In this document: positions 1 through 9,897 of the stretch, in pieces
Numbering within the stretch: position 1 is the stretch's first letter
Layout: each line of letters begins with the position of its first letter
DNA from: Actinobacteria bacterium IMCC26103
Lineage (GTDB): Bacteria > Actinomycetota > Actinomycetes > Nanopelagicales > Nanopelagicaceae
DNA: 64,000 nucleotides
Assembly: GCA_002284875.1 (NCBI GenBank)
Contig: CP015604.1
Coordinates: 186,001 to 250,000, forward strand
Direction of reading: 5' to 3'
Notes under the pieces: generated by a model
The model's database searches: none
What the model saw: only the letters and a program-made list of their open reading frames with translations
Told to the model about the DNA's origin: nothing
Made by a program: the position numbers and the translations under genes

Positions 1-1697
1 GTCGTGTTACCCCTAAGTGCTTGAATTGACTCAGAAATGCTTGCTTCTGTAGCGCCATCTAGCGCACTCGTTGCCTCATCGAGAATTAAAAGCCTCGGAA
101 GGGTAAATAAAGCTCTTGCAATTCCAAGGCGCTGGCGTTGACCACCACTGATTGAGGTGCCGCGGTCGCCAACTTTTGTTTCAATTCCATTTTTAAGCGT
201 GGAAACGAATTCACTCAATTGCGCAATTTCCAGCGCCTTTTTAATTAAATCAACATGACTTTCGTCGGCAGGATATCCCATTGTGACATTTCCTGAAATT
301 GTTGTATTTGTGATCACTACATCCTGTGGAACGTATGACAAGGCGCCCGGCCAATTCCGAACCGCCTCAATAGGGGTCATTCCAGAAATTGAAACTTCCC
401 CGGAGGACGGAGTCAAAACACCAAGTATCAAATCTACAAGAGTCGTCTTGCCCGCGCCGGACGAGCCAACAATCGCTACAACAGAACCAGTTGTTATCTC
501 AAGATTTACGTTATCAACAGCCGGATTTTCATTTCCTGGATAGGTAAATGACACTTCATGTAACTTTATTTCTGGTTCGAATCCTGAATGATCCGTTTGT
601 ACTGTATCTAATACTTTTTCAATTGACTCTTCGCTGCCCAACACTTCAATTAATTCCAAAGTTGGTCCAGCGGTGCCAACGCTTGATTTAATTTGCAGTA
701 ATCCTGCCTGAACCCGAAGAACTGCAGGACCAATTCTGGTGCTTGCCGCCAAGAAGATAGCTAGCACTGCAATTGCGTGTGGAGCTGTTTGGGTAGAAAA
801 TTGGATTGCCGAAATAAGTAACGCACCAAATACAATTGTCATTTCCATAACATATTTTGAGATATTCTGGCGAAACGTGTTTTCAGCCATGATGTTAGAT
901 AATTCAAGGCGAAGTTTTCCAAATTGATTAGAATAAAAGTATCTTCGATTTCTGACTACAAGCTCCCGGTAAGAACTCAAAACCTCCATGAGTTTCTCTG
1001 AGCTTTCAATGCTAAGTTCCGCTTGCCTATTTCCAAGTAAGCGAACACGGACATGCATTACTTTATATAGTAAAAATCCAATTAGCGAGAAAATGAAAAG
1101 CGTGGAGAAAGCTATGGTTGTGTCAACAACAAACAGTCCAGTAGTTAGGATAATCAATAGCGAAATATCCGATATTAAATATATTAGAGTGCCAAGAACG
1201 CCAACGGTGATAGTACTCACGCCATTCGTGAGGGCGTAGATCGTTTGTTGCGTTGATCTTTCCTGAATTCTTAATAATGATTGGCCAAGTAGTTTTGAGA
1301 TCAAGATGGAAGAAAGCTGTGCACTTCGCCTACTCAAGAAATACAATGTGCGCCTGGTGAAGTAGAGGGAAACTAGGGTCTTTAATATCAAGGTAGAGGC
1401 TGCAATGAGACCAAGAATTGCTACTTGATTCTGAAGCGGTAGATTTTCAATTTTGAGAAACTCTAATACCTGGCCGACGCGGTCTCCACGATTTGAATTT
1501 GCAACTCCGGTGATTGCAAGCGAACCTAAAAGCCCGACTAGGAGAACACCAGCTAGATCCAAAAGGCTAAGACAAATCTGAATTATGGCTACTGCAATAA
1601 TCAAATACCTCTCACGTTTTGTCAAAACGCGTAAAGAGCGCATAACCGTTGAGGATGAGAGACGATTTCTTCGTGCTCGAAGGAAACTACTAACCAT
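1..1697 (-). CDS. ABC transporter, fused permease and ATPase (lipid-linked glycan flippase/exporter-like), 3' end outside window
   Basis: About 565 codons are present and the C-terminus lies beyond base 1. I read the frame from ATG at 1697, which follows an in-frame TAG and an AGGA-type ribosome site. Residues about 25-310 are hydrophobic and look like an exporter membrane domain. The nucleotide-binding domain follows: Walker A GSSGAGKTT at about 411-419, signature ISGGQRQR near 517, Walker B LLILDEAT with Asp540/Glu541. This is the MsbA/PglK-type half-transporter layout. It is last in a minus-strand operon after an epimerase and two GT4 transferases, and no Wzx is in the window, so flipping of the lipid-linked glycan is the likely job. 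Substrate is inferred from context only; a drug or lipid exporter is the alternative. Confidence 0.88.
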   Translation of the reverse strand, partial: MVSSFLRARRNRLSSSTVMRSLRVLTKRERYLIIAVAIIQICLSLLDLAGVLLVGLLGSLAITGVANSNRGDRVGQVLEFLKIENLPLQNQVAILGLIAASTLILKTLVSLYFTRRTLYFLSRRSAQLSSILISKLLGQSLLRIQERSTQQTIYALTNGVSTITVGVLGTLIYLISDISLLIILTTGLFVVDTTIAFSTLFIFSLIGFLLYKVMHVRVRLLGNRQAELSIESSEKLMEVLSSYRELVVRNRRYFYSNQFGKLRLELSNIMAENTFRQNISKYVMEMTIVFGALLISAIQFSTQTAPHAIAVLAIFLAASTRIGPAVLRVQAGLLQIKSSVGTAGPTLELIEVLGSEESIEKVLDTVQTDHSGFEPEIKLHEVSFTYPGNENPAVDNVNLEITTGSVVAIVGSSGAGKTTLVDLILGVLTPSSGEVSISGMTPIEAVRNWPGALSYVPQDVVITNTTISGNVTMGYPADESHVDLIKKALEIAQLSEFVSTLKNGIETKVGDRGTSISGGQRQRLGIARALFTLPRLLILDEATSALDGATEASISESIQALRGNT

Positions 1698-1729
1698 AAT
1701 TTCCTATTCTATACTTTTAAACAGCCGAA

Positions 1730-2860
1730 CTATGCTGATTCAGCCAACAACAGCCAAGAATCAATAAGAGTATCTAGAAATCCTGAATTTAAAGCGAATT
1801 GAATTGAATAGGCGTCATCGTTCGGTTCTGCATCCAGCGCATTATCAATTTCCTGCGATAAGGACTGTGGGGAGATAGATGCTTCAACTATTGTTATCGA
1901 GTTTTCGCCAAACAATTCTCTCGCGTCTCGCGCACCGTTTGAATCTAAGGAAATGACTGGAACCCCAGCAATAACAGATTCTCGGAGACCAAGTCCGTGC
2001 GATTCAGATGGAGCAAGGGAGAAATATATATCCAGATTGTTAAGGCTTCTCCATAGAGCCGGCTGTTCCAGATTGCCGAGGAAGGTAACTCTATTGGACC
2101 CTAGGAGTTTCTGGAGCTCTGATTTCAAACGAGGTTCCTCTGAACCATGCCCAGCTACTACTACGCTGAAGTCGTCGCGGCAAGAATCTAATTTTCTAAT
2201 GAAATCTATAAAATTCTCGGTTCCGCGATCTTTATGTAAACGTCCAAAAAATCCAATTTGAATAAGATCGCGATGCTTGGAAAAACTTTTTTCGCTTCGA
2301 TACTCAAGATTGATTGGAATCGGAATCACAAAAACATTTTGGCTTGGATTTTTTAATCGAACGTAATTGGCAATTTTGATTGAAACCGCTCTGACTTGAT
2401 CGGCTCGACGGAATGCATAATTGTGTATTTTTGTTCGGATAAACTTTTTTACCCAATTTTTTTCCCAATTTTTGTCCGCGATGTCGGCATGGACCTGAAC
2501 TTGAATTTTTGTTTCATCACGGTTAATTTTGGAGAAAATCCTACCTAACAGAAAGCTTTCCCAGGGGTCTCCACAAACAAGTACGGCAATTTTTAGATTT
2601 TCTTGTTTCATTATCCTAAGACTTTTTAGAAGAAACCCAATCATATTTATTTTTGATGACTTAACTTCAAAGAAAGAAACATTCCCAGAAACTTCTTTTT
2701 TGAATTTTCTGCCTTTAGAGATAACAATAAGCCGTAATGGTTTTGCGCTAGAAACTTCATATAGCTTCTTAGCATAAGTCTCATGGCGCAACCGGCTATC
2801 TGTTTTTTGAGAGTTAATATTCCCTTTAAAATCAAGAATTAAAACGGAAGAGGTATTCAT
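1730..2860 (-). CDS. glycosyltransferase family 4-like protein
   Basis: A 376-residue GT-B transferase. The C-terminal half carries the GT4 pattern: IGFFGRLHKDRG near 202-213 (start of the donor-binding domain), VVVAGHGSEEPRLK near 233-246, and the E-x7-E element ESHGLGLRE at 286-294 followed by AGVPVISLD. No membrane segment or signal peptide is visible, so it should be cytoplasmic and act on a lipid-linked acceptor. Its start overlaps the preceding GT4 stop by one base, and only 32 bases separate it from the ABC gene, so the genes are probably co-transcribed. Donor and acceptor cannot be read from the sequence. Confidence 0.85.
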   Translation of the reverse strand: MNTSSVLILDFKGNINSQKTDSRLRHETYAKKLYEVSSAKPLRLIVISKGRKFKKEVSGNVSFFEVKSSKINMIGFLLKSLRIMKQENLKIAVLVCGDPWESFLLGRIFSKINRDETKIQVQVHADIADKNWEKNWVKKFIRTKIHNYAFRRADQVRAVSIKIANYVRLKNPSQNVFVIPIPINLEYRSEKSFSKHRDLIQIGFFGRLHKDRGTENFIDFIRKLDSCRDDFSVVVAGHGSEEPRLKSELQKLLGSNRVTFLGNLEQPALWRSLNNLDIYFSLAPSESHGLGLRESVIAGVPVISLDSNGARDARELFGENSITIVEASISPQSLSQEIDNALDAEPNDDAYSIQFALNSGFLDTLIDSWLLLAESA

Positions 2861-3951
2861 TACAAAGAAAGGAGCTTTTCAGTGATTGCAAACTGTTTTT
2901 CTTCATTAAAATCTTTCTGAATGCGTTGTTTAACATTAGTTGAATATAACTGATATTTCTGTTCGTTTTTGAAAAGTTCCTCGATTTCAATTATGCGGGA
3001 TTGCCAATTCTCAATTTTAAGCACTACTCCGTCTTCGCCATTGCGAATAACACTCGTATTCGAAGGTATATCTGAAACTATTGCAGGCAAACCAAAAGAC
3101 ATCGCTTCCAAGAGAGAGAAGGATAAGCCTTCATATTCCGACATAATGATAAACACTTTACTTTGCCTGAGAAGGGTTTCTATTTGAGATTTGTTCTTCT
3201 CGCCAAGGAATGTGACTTCGCAATTTTTAGCCTTTGCATAGGATTTTAATTCTTTTTCTTCTGGTCCAGTGCCTACAATCGCGAGACTCATACCAATTTC
3301 ATTCGCGATATCTATATGTATTTTGATGTTTTTCCAAGATACCAGCCTAGAGATACATATTAGGTCATATCGATACTGCGGTTTTTCTGTAACTTCTTTT
3401 ATATTAGTACCGTTTGCAAGGAATGTAATCAGTTTTTTGACTTTCCAACTTTTTATTAGACTGCACAATTCTAAACTCGGAGCTGTTACTCCAGTGAATC
3501 TGTTCAATGAGAATGCAATTAACTTTCTCTGAGCTCTAACTTTAAGCGGTTGTCTAGACAAGTTAAAATCTACAATATTCAATTTTGTGGATCCAATATT
3601 TCTGCTTCGCTCCCAGACTGGATCCCCGACAATTTTTGCAAGTGCGTGTCTCTTTCTTAGTACAAGAGATATTCCGACTTCTTCGTGAAGTCCATTTGCA
3701 AATACTTTAAAGTCTTTTGAAATGAAGGCAATAAAAGTAATAACGAGAATCATTCTTAATGGTTTTGGCAATTTCCTTTGGATCCGGATTATTTGAAATT
3801 CATCACTTAGTTGTTTTTTTGTATCGTTAGCTAAAGTTAAAATTCGGACCTCATGACCCTTTTTCTTTAGGTATCTGGCTAAATTTGGGATGTAAGTAGC
3901 AGGCCCCCCGATATCAGGTGGAAAAATTCCTGTAACTAGTAGAATTTTCAT
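2860..3951 (-). CDS. glycosyltransferase family 4-like protein
   Basis: A 363-residue GT-B transferase. I take the ATG at 3951, which makes a 4-base ATGA overlap with the upstream epimerase stop and starts directly on MKILLVTGIFPPDIGG, the usual GT4 N-terminal strand and glycine loop. A GTG-type start 18 bases upstream would add an unconvincing extension. The donor-binding half has VGTGPEEKELK near 227-237 and the E-x7-E element EGLSFSLLE at 274-282 followed by SFGLPAIVSD. Second gene of the 4949-to-1 operon. The protein is lysine- and isoleucine-rich, in keeping with the AT-rich DNA. Sugar specificity unknown. Confidence 0.85.
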   Translation of the reverse strand: MKILLVTGIFPPDIGGPATYIPNLARYLKKKGHEVRILTLANDTKKQLSDEFQIIRIQRKLPKPLRMILVITFIAFISKDFKVFANGLHEEVGISLVLRKRHALAKIVGDPVWERSRNIGSTKLNIVDFNLSRQPLKVRAQRKLIAFSLNRFTGVTAPSLELCSLIKSWKVKKLITFLANGTNIKEVTEKPQYRYDLICISRLVSWKNIKIHIDIANEIGMSLAIVGTGPEEKELKSYAKAKNCEVTFLGEKNKSQIETLLRQSKVFIIMSEYEGLSFSLLEAMSFGLPAIVSDIPSNTSVIRNGEDGVVLKIENWQSRIIEIEELFKNEQKYQLYSTNVKQRIQKDFNEEKQFAITEKLLSL

Positions 3952-4949
3952 GTAGAAGAGGTTGCCCATTTTCTCAGGTTGTCTTTAGAGACCTCATCAC
4001 GAGCCCATTTTAACGTTTTAAAGATTCCTTCTTCCAGTTTAGTTTCCGGTTTTTCGCCTATAAGTTCAATAAGGTAAGCGGGATTACTCATCGTTCTAAC
4101 TGCATCTTCCTTCATACCCGGCTTTTCCTCTACTTCTAGCTTTTTTCCTGCTAAATCGCTAATGACTTGAGTCAAGTAATTCATTGATAGAGGTCGGCCG
4201 CCGCCGACATTTACAAAATCGCAGAATCCTGATTCCCTATTGGAGAGCTCCAATAGCAATTCTTGAACGGCCGAACTCACATCATCTATAAATGTAAAAT
4301 CCCTTTCTATTTCACCATTTCCAAACAATTGAAACGGTGTTCCTGCGTAAAGGTTGGCAATCATACGAAAATAAGCCATATCGGGTCTTCCCCATGGCCC
4401 GTACACCGTAAAAAATCTCAATCCTCGAACACGTACATCAGAATTATTAAACATGATCGGAGCCACTAGTTCATTGAATCTTTTCGTAGATCCGTAATAA
4501 CTAGTTGGATGCAACGATTCCTCCGATTCTGAGTATGGAAGTGAAGCGGCATTTCCATAGACACTTGAAGAACTTGCATATATGAAATTTTTTACTCCGT
4601 TGTCAATGCTAGCTCTAGCAATATTTGTGTATCCGGTAACGTTGCTTTGAATATATTTGCCAAAGTCATCCATATGCAAACGCACGCCGGCCTGGGCCGC
4701 CAAGTTGATAACAGATTCCGGTTTAAACTTTTCAACAACTTTGATTATTTCATCGTAATTCGAAATATCGGTATTTTTGAAAATTACTCCGTTTTTTTCC
4801 AAAAAATGTCTAACTCTTGCTTTCTTGAGGTCGACAGAATAGTAGTCAGAGAAGCTATCAACGCCCAGAACTTCATGGCCAGCCTTCTGAAGTGATGACG
4901 AGACAGCAGAACCTATAAATCCAGCAGCTCCAGTGACTAGGACGCGCAT
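3948..4949 (-). CDS. UDP-glucuronate 4-epimerase-like NAD-dependent epimerase
   Basis: An extended-SDR enzyme of 333 residues. It has the NAD-binding loop TGAAGFIG at 6-13, the catalytic pair Tyr152/Lys156 in SYYGSTK, and the segment DSFSDYYSVDLKKARV, which is typical of the CapI/LspL/plant GAE group converting UDP-glucuronate to UDP-galacturonate. A UDP-galactose-type epimerase is the alternative, but the DYY..LK.AR signature favours the glucuronate group. The start follows a clear ribosome site (GAGGAAA, two bases from ATG). It heads the four-gene operon. Its substrate UDP-glucuronate would also feed the UDP-xylose synthase encoded divergently next door. Confidence 0.82.
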   Translation of the reverse strand: MRVLVTGAAGFIGSAVSSSLQKAGHEVLGVDSFSDYYSVDLKKARVRHFLEKNGVIFKNTDISNYDEIIKVVEKFKPESVINLAAQAGVRLHMDDFGKYIQSNVTGYTNIARASIDNGVKNFIYASSSSVYGNAASLPYSESEESLHPTSYYGSTKRFNELVAPIMFNNSDVRVRGLRFFTVYGPWGRPDMAYFRMIANLYAGTPFQLFGNGEIERDFTFIDDVSSAVQELLLELSNRESGFCDFVNVGGGRPLSMNYLTQVISDLAGKKLEVEEKPGMKEDAVRTMSNPAYLIELIGEKPETKLEEGIFKTLKWARDEVSKDNLRKWATSST

Positions 4950-4984
4950 AGTTTCCTCAAATCTTTTTCAGAACGGGCATTCGC

Positions 4985-4990
4985 TATTAT
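4985..4990 (+). promoter_or_regulatory. -10 hexamer of a leaderless start
   Basis: TATTAT lies exactly 6 bases before the ATG at 4997, so the transcript should begin at or next to the start codon. No ribosome site is visible. Confidence 0.5.
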
Positions 4991-4996
4991 ATCGAT

Positions 4997-6064
4997 ATGG
5001 ACGTTGAAAATGATAATAGTTACACAGCAAAGACGAATCTACTCATATTCAACTACGCAACAGATGAGAAGGATCAAGTTTTCGCTCATCAAATTGAGGT
5101 CGTTCGACAACTGTCAATCAAATTCAGAAAAGTTTATGTAATTACAGCCAGTAGAGGTTTTGGGTCGCTTCCATCGAACGTCACATGTATCGAGTCAAAA
5201 TGGGTCCAAGGAAAGCATTTTTCGAATTCGACACGGCTTATAAAAAATTTCTTAGGTGTGGTACTCAGAGATAAAAACATCGTCGTTTTTTCGCACATGA
5301 CTGAGGTCCAATCAGCTTTGGTTTCTCCTCTGACGAAATTTCTAAGAATGAAACATATAGTTTGGTATGCGCATGCTTCTCGTTCGCTGGCGATGAATTT
5401 AAATAAGTTTATGTTGAATTCAATTGTCACATCAACCGTTGGTTCATGTCCATATACTGGGAATAAAGTAAAGATCCTGGGTCAAGCAATTGATGAAAAA
5501 AAGTTTAAGTTTACGATTCACAAGATTGGTTCACCGTACAACTTTGTCCATATTGGTAGAACCGATCCATCTAAAGACATTAACAAATTAATGAGATTCG
5601 TAGAGGATGTTAACTCGATGGGATACGAGTCAACTTTCACAATTGTTGGAAGACCTTCAAATCCTAAATTTAATTTTTACATAGAGGATTTATACAACCT
5701 TCGTAAAGGCTTCAAGGAGCCTTTACGAGTAGTTTTTCGTGAGCCCATGGAGAGAAATTCTGTTCCTGATTTTCTCGAGTCTTTCAGTATCTTTATACAT
5801 GCTTTCATAGGATCACTTGATAAAACACTAGTTGAGGCAACCTTATGCGGAATTCCAGTTTTATCAATTAATCATGAGTATCGTAGTATTTTTGGTTGTT
5901 GGTCCAATACTGCAAATAGTTCGTTAGAGGACGAATTTCTTGCGTTGATTGGGCTTAGTCCCGAGGAATTGGCTCTTGAACTAAAGCGACGACGTAAAAT
6001 TGCTGAAGAACAGCACTCGTTGTCTGGTTGGATTGAAAAAATTCTAACAATACTAACTAATTGA
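4997..6064 (+). CDS. glycosyltransferase, GT4-like
   Basis: A 355-residue transferase without signal peptide. The donor half begins at VHIGRTDPSKDINKLMRFVEDV near residue 185, then FTIVGRPS, and ends with FIHAFIGSLDKTLVEATLCGIPVLS, where the acidic residue before the CGIPV loop takes the place of the GT4 E-x7-E element. It is more diverged than the neighbouring GT4 proteins, so assignment is to the GT-B fold rather than to a defined subfamily. It is transcribed divergently from the UDP-glucuronate epimerase and is followed after 37 bases by UDP-xylose synthase. A role as a xylosyl- or uronosyltransferase is a context-only guess. Confidence 0.75.
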   Translation: MDVENDNSYTAKTNLLIFNYATDEKDQVFAHQIEVVRQLSIKFRKVYVITASRGFGSLPSNVTCIESKWVQGKHFSNSTRLIKNFLGVVLRDKNIVVFSHMTEVQSALVSPLTKFLRMKHIVWYAHASRSLAMNLNKFMLNSIVTSTVGSCPYTGNKVKILGQAIDEKKFKFTIHKIGSPYNFVHIGRTDPSKDINKLMRFVEDVNSMGYESTFTIVGRPSNPKFNFYIEDLYNLRKGFKEPLRVVFREPMERNSVPDFLESFSIFIHAFIGSLDKTLVEATLCGIPVLSINHEYRSIFGCWSNTANSSLEDEFLALIGLSPEELALELKRRRKIAEEQHSLSGWIEKILTILTN

Positions 6065-6101
6065 ATGATTTAATCATGGTCCGATGTGGGATTATTACCT
6101 T

Positions 6102-7037
6102 ATGCGAATTTTACTCACCGGAGCTGCGGGATTTCTAGGATCCCATCTAACTAGAAAGCTTTTAGATAACGGGCACTCGGTTATCGGGCTCGATGATTTA
6201 TCAACAGGAAATCTTGGTAATTTGGAATTTGCCTCTTCGAATTCGGATTTTACTTTCGTAGAACATGACATCAGGGAACCATTTTTTACACCGGTTGATG
6301 GAATTCTCAATTTTGCCTGCCCCGCTTCACCAAAACATTATCAATCTGACCCTGTTCGAACCATCGAGACCAATTTCTTGGGCATTATTAATATGCTTCA
6401 TTTAGCAAAACAAACGGGTGCAAGACTCTTACAGGCCTCTACTAGCGAAGTTTATGGCGACCCGATTGAATCCCCTCAAAGGGAAAGTTATTGGGGAAAT
6501 GTGAATCCAATCGGCATTCGTTCGTGCTACGACGAAGGTAAAAGGGCTGCGGAAACTCTGTGCTTCGATTACAAGCGACAGTACGGTTTGGACACTCGGG
6601 TAAATCGTATATTCAATACCTACGGGCCTAATATGTCGCAGGATGACGGACGAGTTGTAAGCAACTTTATTGTTCAAGCGTTGCAGAATAAACCCATAAC
6701 CATTTATGGGGATGGACTGCAAACGCGATCTTTTTGTTATGTTTCCGACTTGGTGGATGCGATATACCTTACTTTCATGTACCCCAACCCGCTCAGTTAT
6801 CCAATCAATATTGGGAACCCACGAGAATTTACAATGTTGCAGCTCGCTGAGGAAGTTATCGGCATTTCAAACTCTAAATCTATTCTCAAATTTGAGGATT
6901 TACCTGAAGATGATCCGAAACAAAGATGTCCGGATATTTCACAAGCCAGAGAACTTCTTGGATGGGAACCCAAGGTCTTTCTAAGGGAGGGCATCGAAAA
7001 AACAACCCAATACTTTAGTAACAATTTGAATCGATGA
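6102..7037 (+). CDS. UDP-glucuronate decarboxylase (UDP-xylose synthase)
   Basis: A 311-residue extended SDR. I choose ATG at 6102, which starts on [16 protein letters not shown]; a start 18 bases upstream would add six residues before the first strand. The NAD loop is at 7-13. The block [18 protein letters not shown] is diagnostic of UXS enzymes, as are the catalytic Tyr143/Lys147 in CYDEGKR and RIFNTYGP with the later [16 protein letters not shown]. The reaction is UDP-glucuronate to UDP-xylose plus CO2 through a 4-keto intermediate. There is no fused formyltransferase domain as in ArnA. It lies between two GT4 genes, and its stop overlaps the next start (ATGA), implying coupled translation. 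It competes with the neighbouring epimerase for UDP-glucuronate. Confidence 0.92.
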   Translation: MRILLTGAAGFLGSHLTRKLLDNGHSVIGLDDLSTGNLGNLEFASSNSDFTFVEHDIREPFFTPVDGILNFACPASPKHYQSDPVRTIETNFLGIINMLHLAKQTGARLLQASTSEVYGDPIESPQRESYWGNVNPIGIRSCYDEGKRAAETLCFDYKRQYGLDTRVNRIFNTYGPNMSQDDGRVVSNFIVQALQNKPITIYGDGLQTRSFCYVSDLVDAIYLTFMYPNPLSYPINIGNPREFTMLQLAEEVIGISNSKSILKFEDLPEDDPKQRCPDISQARELLGWEPKVFLREGIEKTTQYFSNNLNR

Positions 7038-8125
7038 AAGTCACTCACTTAATAACGACGATATGTCGAGGTGGTGCCGAAACCCAACTTCTTACGCTAG
7101 CTCGAGAACAGGTCAGATTAGGCCATGAGGTAACCGTATATTTTCTAAAGGGTGATCCTGAGCTAGAAAAAGAGTTTCTAGACTCGGGCGTGCGTGTTGA
7201 GAACGCGTTGGTTTCAAAGACTTTTCTTCAGCAAATTCTTGTATTTAGAAATGAAATGCGCCGATCCAATTCAATAATACATGCTCACCTACCGAAGTCT
7301 GAACTGATAGCAAGTATCGCAAGATCAAGTAATAAGTTAATTATTTCGAGGCATAACTCAGAACCATTTTTCCCAGGAGCTCCAACTTTCATATCCAGAT
7401 TTCTTTCCAAGTTTGTTTCGTTGCGATCTAATGGATGCATTTCTATTTCAAATGCTGTTAAAAATTATCTGATATCAAATAAAGAATTGGTTTCTTCAAA
7501 AAAGCATTGGGTTGTGGAATACGGTTTCAATCCAAGTGCGAAAATCCATGAGCGAAAAGATATCCCAAAATCTTCCGTGATTACTTTCGGAACTGTTTCT
7601 AGGTTGGTCCCTCAAAAAGATTTGACAACGCTTTTAACAGGATTTGAGAAATTTACGAGTAAAAAACCATCGAATCTGTTGATTGTCGGGAAAGGCCCTG
7701 AAAAAATAAATCTTCGAACACTTTCCGAGCACCTAAACATTGATCAACATGTTAGATGGTTAGATCAGACCAGTGATGTTTATGAAACCATGTCGCAAAT
7801 GGATGTATTTTGCTTAACCAGTAAATATGAAGGATTTGGGCTAGTGCTTTTAGAGGCCATGCAATCTGAGCTTCCAATAATTGCAGCAAATAACTCAGCG
7901 ATTTCGGAGGTCTTGGGAGATAGTTATCCATATCTATTCACTACTTCTGATACTGCTAATCTTTTAGAGAAGATGGAACTGCTTACATCTGAACTGCATC
8001 GAAAAGATGCTATCGCCTATTTGCAAGAAAGACTCAAGAAGTTCTCACCATTCGTAATGGCTACAAAAATGGATGCCATTTATATGGAATGTCTTAACCA
8101 GATTCCTCAAAACAAATCTCTTTAA
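7034..8125 (+). CDS. glycosyltransferase family 4 protein
   Basis: A 363-residue GT-B transferase. The N-terminus [22 protein letters not shown] has the GGAE acceptor-domain loop common in GT4. The donor domain has [27 protein letters not shown] and the E-x7-E element EGFGLVLLE followed by [20 protein letters not shown]. It starts inside the stop of UDP-xylose synthase, so a xylosyltransferase role is attractive but unproven. The 3' end overlaps the 3' end of the convergent gene at 8094 by 32 bases, an unusually long convergent overlap even for this compact island. Confidence 0.88.
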   Translation: MKVTHLITTICRGGAETQLLTLAREQVRLGHEVTVYFLKGDPELEKEFLDSGVRVENALVSKTFLQQILVFRNEMRRSNSIIHAHLPKSELIASIARSSNKLIISRHNSEPFFPGAPTFISRFLSKFVSLRSNGCISISNAVKNYLISNKELVSSKKHWVVEYGFNPSAKIHERKDIPKSSVITFGTVSRLVPQKDLTTLLTGFEKFTSKKPSNLLIVGKGPEKINLRTLSEHLNIDQHVRWLDQTSDVYETMSQMDVFCLTSKYEGFGLVLLEAMQSELPIIAANNSAISEVLGDSYPYLFTTSDTANLLEKMELLTSELHRKDAIAYLQERLKKFSPFVMATKMDAIYMECLNQIPQNKSL

Positions 8126-9143
8126 CCAAGTTAGCTAAATATGATTGACGCATTTGACTTTGGTACAGAGCGTGACCGTTGGAGCCGATTTCTCTCACTA
8201 AATCTCGGTTTTTCTCAAGTAACAATAGACTTTGCACCAAATCTTGTGGTCTAGAGGAATCACAAAAAAACATTTCATTTTGAGAAATGCACATATCCTG
8301 CAACGGAACTGTTCTAGGAGTTAAGTAACATCTTGCGAAGTAAAGACTTTCAAACGCTTTATGCGGGATAGTACGCCCAAGCCTTTCATTCTCCGAGAAC
8401 TGACCAAGGCATAGGTCGCTACGCCGATAGAAGTCTGCCATTTCGTTACTGTTTAAAAAATAAGAAACTATTTTAGTATTTTTTGAATATTTGTAGTTCG
8501 AAAGATTTCTATTTGTTACTATAAGGAAGTCAATCGGTTCTTTTTCAAGCATTAAAGTTGCAGCGAGAATGTTTTCAATACCTGCTTCTTCATTAATCTT
8601 TCCTCGAAAAAGAACTTGGAGCCTTGCTTTTTTATTAGTGTTCAGGTGGGTTTCGGTGCTTTGAAAATTTATTTCATTTAGGCCTGTATACACAAATCTG
8701 AGTTTCTTTGGCGACATTAGAAATTTTCTTGAAATATATCTCACTTCTTGTTCACTCTCCAAAATTATTATTTTTGCCGAATGAAAGGAGATGAAATCAA
8801 TAATAAAGTTTTTTAATACTTTTAATTTTCTTAGCTTTAATCTATTAGGGCTGATAGCGGCCTCGGAGAGAGCCCACCCGGCGTCTAGAATTATTTCTTT
8901 TCCTAGTACTACTCGTGCCAGTAGCGTAATTTTGTGTGATGGAGACATTACAAGGATTACTTTGTCCTTTAAATTTGTAGATTTTCGTAGCCGCCAAAGA
9001 TCAAGAATCGCTGAAAACAACGTGCTTCGAATAGACACGTAAGCTGATACTTCTTCACCTAGTCCGTCAAAATAAACGCCTGAACGGGAATAGTCGGACT
9101 GCAAATATGATAAGAAAACTATTGATTTATTTATTCCATCCAT
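8094..9143 (-). CDS. glycosyltransferase-like protein (GT-B fold, family unclear)
   Basis: About 349 residues from ATG at 9143. An upstream ATG at 9197 in the same frame would overlap the divergent rfbF start and add a non-conserved serine-rich extension. Features are KARLQVLFRGKINEEAGIENIL near the middle (start of a donor-binding half), DFLIVTNRNLSNYKY, DLCLGQFSENERLGRTIPHKAFESLYFARCYLT and VREIGSNGHALYQ at the end. The KAFESL...ARCY element corresponds to the donor-loop glutamate of GT-B enzymes. No signal peptide. It stands alone on the minus strand between two plus-strand blocks. Substrate unknown. Confidence 0.65.
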   Translation of the reverse strand: MDGINKSIVFLSYLQSDYSRSGVYFDGLGEEVSAYVSIRSTLFSAILDLWRLRKSTNLKDKVILVMSPSHKITLLARVVLGKEIILDAGWALSEAAISPNRLKLRKLKVLKNFIIDFISFHSAKIIILESEQEVRYISRKFLMSPKKLRFVYTGLNEINFQSTETHLNTNKKARLQVLFRGKINEEAGIENILAATLMLEKEPIDFLIVTNRNLSNYKYSKNTKIVSYFLNSNEMADFYRRSDLCLGQFSENERLGRTIPHKAFESLYFARCYLTPRTVPLQDMCISQNEMFFCDSSRPQDLVQSLLLLEKNRDLVREIGSNGHALYQSQMRQSYLANLVKEICFEESG

Positions 9144-9183
9144 AAAACAGCCGTTCTTAGAACTCAATAGACTTGATGAATGG

Positions 9184-9189
9184 TTTAAT
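9184..9189 (+). promoter_or_regulatory. possible -10 hexamer for the CDP-sugar operon
   Basis: TTTAAT is 6 bases before the ATG at 9196. The hexamer is weaker than others in the window (T instead of A at the second position), but the spacing fits the local leaderless pattern. Confidence 0.3.
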
Positions 9190-9195
9190 TGAACC

Positions 9196-9897
9196 ATGCA
9201 AGTAGTAATTTTAGCGGGCGGCTTAGGTACTCGACTATCTGAAGAAACTGATTTTATTCCAAAACCTATGGTTAAAATTGGACCAGAGCCGATTTTGGTT
9301 CATCTGATGCGCTATTTTGCAAGTTTTGGGCACTCGAAATTTGTAATCGCGGCTGGCTATAAGCACGAAGTGATTTCTGATTATTTCCAAGATTTTGACG
9401 AATCTTGGGATATAAAGATTGTGAACACCGGTCTTGGGGCAAGCACGGGTGGCCGAATCCTGTTGCTGGAAGAACACCTTGAAGAAAATTTTATGCTGAC
9501 TTACGGTGATGGGCTCGGCGATGTCGATTTGCCTAAATTAGAAGCAGCCTTTAATGAACGCAAATACATTGCTTTGGTTACTGCCGTGAGACCTCCCGCT
9601 CGTTTTGGTTCCCTGCGCGTTGAAGCAGATTTGGTGACTTCATTCAATGAAAAGAATCCTCAGGATGAAGGTTGGATCAACGGAGGTTTCTTTATCTGCA
9701 ACAAGAGTGTTTTGAAGTACATTACTGACCTCGAGGAGCCTTTTGAGGGTAAACCGATTTCTGGGCTGGTCAAAGACAGGATGCTTGGAGTGCATCAACA
9801 TACTGGATGGTGGCATCCAATGGATACGCTCAGAGACAAGCGTCAATTAGAGGAGATTTGGGAGTCCGGAAGTATTCCTTGGGTGAGGCTCGCATGA
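9196..9897 (+). CDS. rfbF: glucose-1-phosphate cytidylyltransferase
   Basis: A 233-residue nucleotidyltransferase that makes CDP-glucose from CTP and glucose 1-phosphate, the entry step to CDP-deoxysugars. It has the nucleotide loop AGGLGTRL at 7-14, the activator lysine in IPKPMVKIG, and the RfbF-specific stretches VNTG.GASTGGRI, LTYGDGLGDVDL and FGSLRVEAD. The family is usually about 257 residues; here the segment between YFQDF and WDIKIVNTG is short, missing roughly 20 residues found in enteric RfbF. It is first in a five-gene, translationally coupled operon. CDP-glucose 4,6-dehydratase is encoded on the other strand at 13431-14441. Confidence 0.92.
   Translation: MQVVILAGGLGTRLSEETDFIPKPMVKIGPEPILVHLMRYFASFGHSKFVIAAGYKHEVISDYFQDFDESWDIKIVNTGLGASTGGRILLLEEHLEENFMLTYGDGLGDVDLPKLEAAFNERKYIALVTAVRPPARFGSLRVEADLVTSFNEKNPQDEGWINGGFFICNKSVLKYITDLEEPFEGKPISGLVKDRMLGVHQHTGWWHPMDTLRDKRQLEEIWESGSIPWVRLA

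Noticed and set aside
9807-9893. Longer start for the C-methyltransferase
   Set aside because: It lies inside rfbF, while ATG 9894 forms a standard ATGA coupling and begins before the zinc domain.
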